This document shows, one piece after another, positions 9,693-19,356 of a DNA stretch of 64,000 bases; the stretch's first letter is position 1; each line of letters starts with the position of its first letter. The stretch comes from Centrapalus pauciflorus (taxonomy: Eukaryota > Streptophyta > Magnoliopsida > Asterales > Asteraceae), in contig JAANYP010004787.1 in NCBI GenBank assembly GCA_020465985.1, forward strand, positions 173,823 to 237,822, read 5' to 3'. Both the position numbers and the translations under genes were made by a program. The notes beneath the pieces were generated by a model. That model saw nothing but the letters and a program-made list of their open reading frames with translations, was not told where the DNA came from and did no database searches.

Positions 9693-11547
9693 TGTAACAT
9701 CCCTACTTTTCAATTATTTGTAAATTGGCAATTTAAGACTCAATTATTGTATTAATGGATCATTATGTCAATTTAAGCAAATTTCAATCACAACTTTTAA
9801 AATGAGAAAAGATGAGGAGAAATCCTCATCGTTGTCTTTTTGAGCAAGCAAACAATAAGGAACCGACATCGGTTAGAATACCAGCAACGGTCAAAGAGTT
9901 TTTAAAATTAGTAATGATGAGGAGAAATCCTCATGGTAGTTTTCTGAGCAAGCATAACAATGAGAAACCGATCCGGATAATTAAAATCGGTTAAAATGAG
10001 AAAAATACGAAGTTGAGGTGTATAATGTGCAAAAGTGACAATCTAGCAAATAAAAGGAAATTAATACTCATTATTTCAAAACTCACACTCTCTCTACTCT
10101 CTCGTTTCTCTCTCTTCTCTCTCCTAAGAAACCCACGGTTTGTTTTCCAATTGAGAATCAAGATCATAAAAAGCATTAAATTGAAGGCTAAAAAGTTGGA
10201 TTCAAGTGGCATTTAAGGGACTATGACTACTGCAAGCTTCGAATCAAGGTAAAAATCATTAATAAATGAATTTGAGGTGTTGGTGTTTGGTTTTCATGAT
10301 AACCGAATCACAGATTGTGATTGTAGATGTCATTGCATGTTATATATTATGATGGATTAGTTTAAATCGAGTGTTAGTGATGCAATGTACAAAATTTCAG
10401 ATTCAAATTCCACTTCTAAGTATGATTTCAGAAGTTTAGTGTGTGTTCATCGACTTTAATGAAAAATTGGACAAATGTGGAATATTTTGGTACATTAGTG
10501 TTATGTTTTAAGTTAAAAGAGTGTATTTAAGTTCAAATCTGCAATTTTAGATACAAAAACATGCAAAAATAGTCAAAAGTATTTCCTGGAAAATGTTGGA
10601 AAATAATTAAGTAAGAACTCACAGAATTTAAGTTTTAAGCAAAAACATGCAGAATTTAAGTTTTAAGCAATTACTGACATAAAATCACTATTACACTAAA
10701 TTGACAGATCATTGTGGTGTTATCTAACACACATTGATTCAGAGACACGACACACTGTACAAACCACTGTGAGTAATAGATTATCATTCTAACATTTATT
10801 GTCTTTGCATTCATGTTTTACATATTCAATGGCATGTTCACATTGTTCATATACATCAATTGGCACTCATGAATGATTTGTTGTTATGATGCACACTCGT
10901 ACTTGACATGTAACACACATGTAGCCAGCGTTTGTTTGAAAGTGCATCTATTTACATCATGCTTGCACTGCATGATCATTACTTCATAATCTGATGCGAC
11001 CTAGACTGGGGCTGACAGCAGGCCACTTTCGGGGGCTGATCATCCCACTCGTTATCCTAGTCAGGTTCGGCACATCCCCGATCAGCATTTGAACAGCCAA
11101 CCCATGCTTGCACTGCATGGTTTTTCACATACTATGTGGCTTGCACTGCCAGATTTCACACTATGCTTGTAAAGAAATAATTGTTGAATGTATAATCTGT
11201 TATCTCACTAAGCAAATTAACTTACTGTTGACTCACAATGTTTTCAGGTAAAGGCAAAGATGTAACTGGACCTTCTACTTAAGCATTTCAATTCAATATC
11301 CCAGAGACTTTAGAAGTTGTTGCTACACAGATGTTTGTAGCTTTGGGCTGGGATTTGATACTTTTAAAACAAGTTATGATGTTTTAATAGTTAGACTTAA
11401 TCACTGTAGACAAGTACTTTTATTGCTTTAGTGTGGAACTGCTTAAATCTGAATTAAGCTTCAATTTTAATTATCATGTTAATCATGGGTTGTGTGTTGA
11501 TCCTGGTGATTCCAAATGTTATACTATCAAAATATGAGGACGTCACA
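9693..11547 (+). repeat. E2 3' LTR (1855 bp)
   Basis: It runs from TGTAACATCCCTAC to GAGGACGTCACA. The left part contains a duplicated block of about 100 bp with a perfect hairpin (9811-9830, copy 9916-9934). The right end abuts a repeat family also found near 48.2 kb, which marks the boundary. Short open frames within it (for example 10013-10216) are not genes. Confidence 0.88.
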
Positions 11548-11818
11548 TTCACACTTTCCGTGTCCTTAAAAATTATGTGAATGCTCAATGCATATTTATG
11601 TGAATGGTCATTCATGTGAATGGTCATTTCACACCATGTGAATGGTGTGAATGATCATTCACATGATCTTTTTTTATTATTCACAAAATTTATGATGTTG
11701 CTCATTTTGAAAAAAAAGTCTTATAATGTTGTCTTATACATGTCTATTCAAAAAAAAAATGTGAATGATGATTATTCACATTAGGGTACGCTGGAATCTC
11801 ATAGGTACGCTGAACCTG

Positions 11819-11820
<2 letters not shown>
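11548..11820 (-). mobile_element. (TA)n-associated small repeat, copy 1 (truncated or split by E2)
   Basis: Read in reverse, it matches 47956 to about 48240 closely: CAGCGTACCTATGAGATTCC, repeated ATGTGAATG/CATTCACAT palindromes, and TTCACACTTTC(C/T)GTGTCC. It borders (TA)n at 11821-11859. It has no coding capacity. E2 inserted within it, so its other part lies beyond E1 to the left. Confidence 0.75.

Positions 11821-11859
<39 letters not shown>
11821..11859. repeat. (TA)n microsatellite
   Basis: An uninterrupted TA dinucleotide tract, about 39 bp, adjoining the small repeat on its left. Confidence 0.97.
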
Positions 11860-11862
<3 letters not shown>

Positions 11863-12472
11863 ATAAAAGTAAACAATTTCAGATTATTTGTAATATTATT
11901 CTTTTTATATACTTAAAGGACAATTTTATTTGTTTAATTGACTAATTTCTTAAAAAAGATAATTATTCTTGTAAATATTAGGTTATTTTTGAAAATAATG
12001 ACAAGTCGTTAAGAAAGCTAACATAAATCTAATTTAATATTTTTTATGCGACAAATGATTATAATATTCAAATTTGAAAAAAAATAGTATCGATAACCAA
12101 TTAATTAATTAGGAAGAAAACTTCAAGTTTTTTACCCGATTGGTGACCGGGTTTACAGTATAATATTTTAAAAATATTAGGTATGACGATACAATATATA
12201 ACTATAATTGTTTATATACGTATTTTATAACAAATAAAAACATTTATTCATTTAAATTGATAGAATTATTTGTAATTATAATCGTATTTAATTAACATCA
12301 ATACATATTGTTTCATGAAAACAGTTTCGACAAAACTCACTTAATCATATCCAGTTTATTCTAATCTAATAAAGAACTAAACTAAATTTAATAAAGCATT
12401 AATCATGCAATAAGTTTAAATATATTTGCAAATAATTATTCAAAATTAACCGTAAAACATAGTCGATAAACA
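11860..12472. other. AT-rich DNA without recognisable features
   Basis: There is no open frame of note, no LTR edge and no repeat shared with the rest of the window. This is the only stretch in the left half that may be original, non-transposon sequence. Confidence 0.5.
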
Positions 12473-13893
12473 TGTAACACCCTACTTTTCTACTAATACC
12501 ACGTAGGACTTGTAGTCCACGTCATCTAATATGATGTAATCATCATCATGGGTAATTAACAACTAATTACTGCTAAATAACCATTGTAAACATAATAGTC
12601 ACGGCTGAATGGGAACCAACTCCCGTTAATAACTTCTAGTTATCCACAATAAGTTAAAGGTTACAACCATCCAAATTAGTTTGGCCAACACGCCATACCA
12701 CAATCCAACAAAAGACTACTTACTGATATAGTCACTAGCTATGGTCCACGAGGCGGGTCTCTACTGGTGCCCGATGTGTCTCTAGCCTCAGTCCTTGTAC
12801 CTGGGATGCACAATTAAACAACTGTCAGCTATAAAGCTGATGAGTTACAGTTAAACAATGTTAAATAAGTTTTAGCAAAATAGTTAGCAATGGTTCACAA
12901 CAGTGTAATCAACTCTTCGTATGTCCGACAGCAACAACCCAACACCATCGGGAGCGACCCGGAATAGCCTGCGTAGCCACCTCCACGAAGTAGTGGCTAG
13001 GCCAAGACCTTTGGGTTGTGAATGACCCAACAGACCTCTACTCTATGTATAACAACCCAACATATGATCCACGTACTCTACTGTGTGCTAACATGTAATC
13101 AACGTATAAAAAAAAAAGAACCCTAAGGGGACCATATAGTAACGACAACAAACCTCTTTTAAAACACAGTTATCAATGTTAGTGAATCTACTAAAAGAAG
13201 GTAGGTAACTCACCTGGAGTACGACTACAATCCCAATATCTACAACGGTCTCGACCGGTATCGCAGGCTCAACTACAAAACCTGGCAACATATAAATACA
13301 CTACAATGTAATTACTACTCAACGAACATATACAAACTATAATACTAATTCTATGAATTCAGCATAAGTCAACTGGTCAAATCCCATGAGTGCGGTCACG
13401 AACGCGGTCGCGATTAACCCATCACGACAGCCATCACGGTTGCGATGACCCCGCGCAGTTCATCCTATCACGGCCGAGTTCATTTGAGCGCGATCGAGCT
13501 CATACGACCTGCGATCCCCATCTCGGTCGCGTTTTACCGCCAAAGACAACTTGTAACGTCTGACCTTGATCGTAATCGCGACCAGGGAAGCGCGACCACG
13601 ATGCGGTGACGAACAGAGAGGTCTACACTCTATTTTTTGTTCAACCATGTAATTCCCATGCTTTAACTCCACCTGTTTTAGGGAGTAGTAATTCTTGCAA
13701 CACAATTTTCAACAATTTAAACAAGTATATAGTAAGTTTTTACAACAACTACTAACCTTTTTAACTTGTTATTGATCAAAGTGAAGATAGATATGAATGT
13801 GACACCCTTAATCCTATTAGCTATTGTTATTGCTGATCAATCTCTTTTCTTTTTCTCAAATACAGTTGCTACATACACACACACACACACACA

Positions 13894-13944
<51 letters not shown>

Positions 13945-14255
13945 GTTGAATTGGTATCGTTGGGTCTCGAACCCAATTAAAATGGGTATACTACCCACTA
14001 TATTAATACCCATTAACTTAATTATTCCCAAATTAGTAATCAGGGTTTAGAATATTATTTAACTCATAAAACAAACTAAATTTCACAATTACTAATTCAA
14101 TTATTATCTCAACTCATCACAATTTACACATAATAGCATTCTACATTTCCAATTCATGTGTAAGTGATCAATTAAACTCAATCAACTCATTAAGTTTATT
14201 ATCAATGCCAATAATTAAATTCCACATACCTGCTACCGGTTTCTGGATGTTACAA
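12473..14255 (-). repeat. E3 3' LTR (1783 bp)
   Basis: On the minus strand it runs from TGTAACATCCAGAAACCGG (14255) to AAAAGTAGGGTGTTACA (12473). The TGTAACA start and TGTTACA end are typical of chromovirus LTRs. It contains a GC-rich block (about 13385-13600) in otherwise AT-rich sequence and a compound microsatellite at 13875-13941. Confidence 0.82.
13875..13941. repeat. (CA)n(CT)n compound microsatellite in the E3 LTR
   Basis: About ten CA repeats run into more than twenty CT repeats. Open frames translated across it are artefacts. Confidence 0.95.
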
Positions 14256-15036
14256 ATCTCCAAATCTAGAACTGATCCCGTCCTCGGAATCCTAAGTCAG
14301 GTGAATAAATGAGGGTAGTGCTGTCGCATGTACGCTTCGGGTTCCCAGGTAGCACTGGAACCGTTATGATAGTGTCACTACACTAGTACCAATGGAATCT
14401 CCTTCTTCCGTAATTTCTTCACTTTCCGATCTATAATGGCGCCTCAGGATGCTCTACATATCTCAACTACTCGTCAACTTCCATCTCTGACAGGGGAATA
14501 GTCTCTTCATGTGGGGCTAAACATCAGCGCAAGTAGCTGACATTGAAGGTAGAGTGTACTCCGTGCATTTCTAGACGTAAATCTAGTCTTTAGGCCTGAG
14601 TGCCTAGACGCTCAACGATGCAAAACGGTCCGATGAATCTCGGACTAAGCTTACCTCGGCGGCGGAATCGAATCACGCCCTTTCATGGGGATACTTTCAG
14701 TAGTACCCACTCAATTGCCTCAAATTCTAACTATTTGGTCCTCTTATCGGCATAACACTTCTGTCGACTCTGAGCTACCTTCAATCTCTCTCTAACAACG
14801 GCTATCTTCTCACTAGTTTGCCGGATGATCTCAGGACCTGTAATTTCTCCTTCCCCCACATATGTCCAGCATACGGGAGTACGACACTTACGACCATATA
14901 GAGCTTCAAACGGAGGCATCTTGATGCTGGAGTGGTAGCTGTTATTTTAGGCAAACTCAACTAAAGGCAAATGAGAATCCCAACTACCACCGAAATTGAT
15001 CACATAATCTCATAGCATGTCCTCCATGGTCTGTAT
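14256..15036 (-). pseudogene. E3 integrase C-terminus and chromodomain (decayed)
   Basis: In sense order from 15036 one reads the integrase tail (GGSWDSHLPLVEFA, then MPPFEALYGRKCRTPVC at about 14870-14920), a GPF/I-like region (GKLSPRFIGPF), and a chromodomain-like end (HNGSSATWEPEAYM). Several stop codons interrupt it, for example before NNSYHSSIK. It continues the integrase half at 24891-25362 after removal of E4. The domain binds or targets chromatin in intact chromoviruses; here it is dead. Confidence 0.85.
15032..15036. repeat. E4 target-site duplication, left copy (tgtat)
   Basis: The 5-bp tgtat directly before the E4 5' LTR is repeated at 24886-24890 directly after the 3' LTR. Confidence 0.93.
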
Positions 15037-15844
15037 TGTAACAACCTAACTTTTAACCGATCATGTAATGCTTAATTTTGAGATAATAATATAATTTTGT
15101 TATATTATTTATGTTGCAAATGTTAATTAAGAATGAAAATTTATTAAGTAAGTATGATTTTAAATTATATTCATGTTATAATTAAAATGAGTAAAATAAA
15201 AGAGATATAAAATACAAAAGTTTAGTGGGTTAAGTTGCAATATAACCAAATTAATATATATTAGCTAAAATAATGATCATTTAAGATCATTAATACAAAA
15301 ACACACACTCTCTCTAAACCTACGGCTAACCTCACAAATCATCAAGAAATTTCATTGAATTGCAATTATTGAAGAATTGAAGTCAAGAGAAGATACAACA
15401 ATCATCATTCATCATCAATTAGCAAGATTTAAAGGTAATAATTTCTTAAAATGTTGAAATTTATGTGTTTGGTTCGGTTTTGAAAATACAAGAATTATAA
15501 CAAGAATATGTTGTTGCATGTTTAAATTTTTAGTAAATAATCATCTGTTTAAGTTAAAAGACGTTAAAGAAACAAAGATTTTAGTTTGGATCATCCAAAT
15601 AAAGGTGAAAACCGATATATTTATAAATAATGGTGTTCTTGACAAAAATAGCATATTTTGGATGATCTTGATCAAATTAGTGTGTTTATGATAGGGAAAA
15701 ATGTATAAAATCAACCCAAGAATGATAATACAATATATTTGGTTGCATGTTAATAAAATTGAGTTTTGTGAATTTTTATGTTAAAATCCGTATGAACATA
15801 CTCAAGAACATGAAGAACATTTTCTGGGAAAATTCTAAGTCTTG

Positions 15845-16180
15845 AGTCCGAATTTGGTTGGAACCGAATCCGGATGATGTGCCCAATTCGGATCCCATCT
15901 TGAATCCGGATGAGTCTAAGTCAAATGATCACTTCGGATGGCTCATGATCCGAATTTCGGATGAAATGCCAATTCGGACCTCACTTTGTACCTAATTCGG
16001 ATGCTGCTCTTCGGATAAAACTCATTTCAGATCCTAATTCGGACTTATGCTCAATTCGGATGGGTCCAGTTCGGATCCCAGATTTCGGATTAGGTACATT
16101 GGTCCGAAGTCCGGTTGGCCATTTCGGTTCAGATTGGTCCGGATCCGGATGATCCGAATCCGGATGGTCCGAATCCTAAT
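15845..16180 (+). repeat. Degenerate CGGAT array in the E4 5' LTR
   Basis: At least thirteen CGGAT cores occur (AATTCGGATG, TTCGGATCC, AATCCGGATGA and variants), along with several on the other strand (ATCCG). The same array is kept in the 3' LTR at about 23235-23555. Confidence 0.85.
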
Positions 16181-16231
16181 AATGATTTTTATATTTTAAT
16201 TAAATAAATGATTATATGCATATACTTATGG

Positions 16232-16232
<1 letters not shown>

Positions 16233-16317
<85 letters not shown>
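16233..16317. repeat. (TA)n(GA)n microsatellite
   Basis: A (TA)n tract runs into a (GA)n tract inside the E4 5' LTR; the 3' LTR equivalent (about 23610-23642) is much shorter and lacks the GA run. Confidence 0.95.
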
Positions 16318-16319
<2 letters not shown>

Positions 16320-17557
16320 TTTGAGAATTTAATGAAACAAAGAATATAAATAAATGAAAGATTGATAAGATTATTAGTTATCAGAATCAGATAGAATTAA
16401 AGATTTTAAAGACTAAAAGATGATGAAATTGACATGATATTGATATTATAATTCTGGACAGGTTCAGTGAAATTCTGAACATAGATACAAAGATTTAAAG
16501 ACTCAAAAGCGGGTCAAAGACTTGATTTGACAGAGAACAGAATTGACAAAGATAAAATCCTGAGATAACTCAGGTGGCAGATTTTACATCTGTTTGATAA
16601 AGACCCAGATCTGTGAGTTATAGATATTCAGATTTAACATGCTTGATTTCCGGTTGAGACATATTGTTGATGCTAGATTAATTTGACATTCATTTATCAG
16701 CTGGATTGTGACCTGTGCACACCATGGATGGGTGTTGCCCAGCAGATCATGATAGCTATTTGATCATCACATCATATGATATTGCTTTTACTGTTCATCT
16801 CAGACGTTGCTTTAAGATTATTGCTATCATGACTTTGATTACGTATGCTTCATTATTGCATATACTTGACATATTGATTCAACTTGATTAGCCTTGATTG
16901 GTCTATTGTTCTAGACCTGGCTATTTCACCAGTTCTATTGAACTTGGTAATGGTCTCCGATGTTCCGCCACGTTGATTTACTGGTAGCTAGCCCATTATG
17001 TGGCTGATCCCCATGATTTAAGCGTGAGCATGTCCTGAGCATCATCCGACTCTATGACTTCTATGTTTCAATCATGAGGGCTGTAGCGGCAGCCAAGACA
17101 TATCATGCTAGATTGATGATCCGCTTGACATGCATGTTAATTTGAAAATCTATTTACTCACTAAGCATTGCTTACGGTTGCTACATTAACATTTTTACAG
17201 GAAAAGACAAAGGAAAGTCACCTGCCGGACCTAGTTCTTAGGTCTTAGACGCTCAAGACAGAAGTTTCATAGACCTCTACTCAGAGACCCCATTTTGGTA
17301 CTAATTGGATGACGATATTATGGTGATCTAGATAGATTTATTTTGATAATATGATTGCATGAATTAGATTAGACTTGTGCCCTTTATAAGTTTAATTTAA
17401 AAATAGTAATCTGTATTAAACTTAAATCCTAATATGTTTGTACTGTAATTTAATATTCCGCAATTAATTACTCTATCTTAGTATGATTGATATCGTATTG
17501 CATGATGTGGGACCTAGACTGGTGAGAACCGCCCCACAAGGGGTGGTCTTCACAAGA

Positions 17558-17570
17558 TGGTATCAGAGCC
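17558..17570 (+). other. E4 primer-binding site, initiator tRNA-Met
   Basis: TGGTATCAGAGCC, three bases after the 5' LTR end. The leader (17571-17754) up to the gag ATG has no other recognisable feature. Confidence 0.95.
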
Positions 17571-17754
17571 CATAGTTTGAGTGAATCAAGTATTACGTGA
17601 GTATACTTGGTCTCAAACTGAAGCAATACATATGTATCAATCATTGAGGTGGTTTGAACTGAGATAGGATGTACAGACTGTTAGGATGGGAAAAAGGGTA
17701 CATAGATCTAAGTCTATAAACTGATAGTTAATTGATTTTAATTTTCAGTAGAAG

Positions 17755-19356
17755 ATGTCAGGATCAGGATCAGGTGACATACCAAACATGACCCCACAAC
17801 AGATGTTTGAAATGATGCAACAACTTTTAGCCCAACATTCCGAACAACAAAATAAAACAATGCAAGAACAGTTTCAGGCCAGAGGTGAGGCCAAAGCTAA
17901 AAGACGTGAAGATAAAAAGAATAAGCGAAAAGATAAACAAGTCCAGAACGATGAATCTGATTCTGATAACGCAAACCCTGAAACCCAAATCAAGCAGCCG
18001 AAAGGCTGTAAGTTTAAAGATTTCAAAGCTAGCGGTGCTTTGAATTTTGAAGGAACAGTTAATCCAATTCAGGCGATGGATTGGATTAGCCACACTGAAG
18101 AAATCTTCAGGATTTCTGATTGCTTAGACTCCAAGAAAGTAAGCTATGCATCTGCCTTGTTCGTCGGTGCTGCTCGTACTTGGTGGAAGACTCAGAGGAG
18201 TATCTATGGAGAGGAGGTGATTCAGACTTTGGAATGGGATCAGTTTCTCGATATGTTTAACGCAAAGTACTGTCCAGTCGACCAGCGAGACAAGATGGAA
18301 GTACAACTGATGCAACTGACTCAAGGAACAAAGACTGTTGATGAATATGAGCATGAATTCTCACGATTGTGTGGCTACTCTTCGTATCAAGTAGCTACTG
18401 AAGAAAAGAAGATGAATAGATTCCGCGGAGGACTTAACCCAAGATACCGACATCCGATGAGTGCGATAAAATATAAGAGTTACTTGGAAATGGTCGAAGC
18501 GGAAAGACAAATAGAGAGAGGATATCTGGAGTATGGTGATCAGCTCTACGCTCCATCTGCTAATCCAACATGTCCTTCTCCTCCGAAGAAGCAGAGATTC
18601 GGCAGATTTTTCAGGCCAAACAAATCTCAGACCCAGCAATCTCAACAATCTCAACCGAAAGCGCAAGCCTACTCATTGACAAACGAGCCACGATTCTGCA
18701 AGCGATGCAGAAAGTCACACATGGGGCTGTGTAACCCAGATGATGTTACTTGTTTTGCGTGTAACCGGATTGGTCATAGCAGTGAAGAATGCCCACAGCA
18801 GGGACGTGGATGTGCGAAATGCGGGAAAAGAGGACACTTCATGTATCAGTGTCGAAGCGGGCAACGATATCAATCACAATCGTCGGCTGGAGGGTCTACA
18901 GTGAAAAGTTCTGCTGCAACTCTGACAGCAAGGACACGTGCGTTTCAAATAACTGCCGAAGAAGCAAAGGAAACCCCTGATATAGTTACGGGTATGTTTT
19001 TACTTAACTCCATTCCTACCCGAGTATTATTTGATTCCGGCGCGAGTCGTTCCTTCATATCGACTTCTTTTGCATCAAGATTATCTAAATCCCCGTCAAA
19101 GCTTCCTGTTGTAATTGATATCGAGACAGCCAGTAACAACTACATTATGGCTGATTATGTCTACCGAAACTGCACCCTGCTCGTAAATAATATTGTATTC
19201 AACCTCGATCTTATACCGATTCCGCTAAAAGAGTTTGACGTTATCATCGGCATGGACTGGAACAACGAAGCAACGATCGTATCAAGTCCTCAGACGGCCG
19301 AGTATTGGAAATCAAAGGAGAGAAAAGAAAAGGTGCTCACTGCTTCATTTTTGTAG
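17755..19356 (+). CDS. E4 gag-protease (533 aa)
   Basis: The first ATG after the primer-binding site starts MSGSGSGDIPNM. A charged Lys/Arg-rich stretch lies at about 45-70, then the retrotransposon capsid domain (about 85-255, with ARTWWKTQRS and FNAKYCPVDQRDKME). Two CCHC knuckles, CFACNRIGHSSEEC and CAKCGKRGHFMYQC, are at about 333 and 353. The aspartic protease LFDSGASRSF is at about 423 with an intact DSG, and IIGMDW at about 495. In the family, gag forms the particle and the protease matures it. After GMDW the frame deviates: residues usually present are missing, and the reading continues in another frame that overlaps this one by 52 bp. That suggests small deletions rather than a normal end, though a programmed shift cannot be excluded. 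Confidence 0.92.
   Translation: MSGSGSGDIPNMTPQQMFEMMQQLLAQHSEQQNKTMQEQFQARGEAKAKRREDKKNKRKDKQVQNDESDSDNANPETQIKQPKGCKFKDFKASGALNFEGTVNPIQAMDWISHTEEIFRISDCLDSKKVSYASALFVGAARTWWKTQRSIYGEEVIQTLEWDQFLDMFNAKYCPVDQRDKMEVQLMQLTQGTKTVDEYEHEFSRLCGYSSYQVATEEKKMNRFRGGLNPRYRHPMSAIKYKSYLEMVEAERQIERGYLEYGDQLYAPSANPTCPSPPKKQRFGRFFRPNKSQTQQSQQSQPKAQAYSLTNEPRFCKRCRKSHMGLCNPDDVTCFACNRIGHSSEECPQQGRGCAKCGKRGHFMYQCRSGQRYQSQSSAGGSTVKSSAATLTARTRAFQITAEEAKETPDIVTGMFLLNSIPTRVLFDSGASRSFISTSFASRLSKSPSKLPVVIDIETASNNYIMADYVYRNCTLLVNNIVFNLDLIPIPLKEFDVIIGMDWNNEATIVSSPQTAEYWKSKERKEKVLTASFL

Larger units (their letters stand above)
5556..11547 (+). mobile_element. E2: decayed Ty3/gypsy chromovirus
   Basis: The element has a 98-bp remnant of the 5' LTR (5556-5653), a gag-pol pseudogene with a non-canonical C-terminal chromodomain (5652-9655) and a complete 3' LTR (9693-11547). 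The rest of the 5' LTR lies to the left of E1, outside the window. The LTR end, primer-binding site, leader and first part of gag have been deleted. Domain order RT, RNase H, integrase, chromodomain marks it as Ty3/gypsy chromovirus, close to the Tekay/Del group. Confidence 0.9.
15037..17554 (+). repeat. E4 5' LTR (2518 bp)
   Basis: It runs from TGTAACAACCTAACTTTTA to GGGGTGGTCTTCACA, directly before AGA and the primer-binding site. It contains a run of CGGAT-type repeats (about 15845-16180) and a (TA)n(GA)n microsatellite (16233-16317) that is shorter in the 3' copy. Open frames inside it (such as 15961-16152) come from the repeat run. Confidence 0.95.

Noticed and set aside
12900..13620. 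GC-rich block in the E3 LTR as a possible host promoter or CpG island
   Set aside because: It lies wholly within an LTR bounded by TGTAACA/TGTTACA and no gene follows it.
15961..16152. Small ORF in the E4 LTR, also present at 23351 in the other LTR
   Set aside because: Its two copies exist only because LTRs are duplicated; the protein is CGGAT-array sequence without family features.
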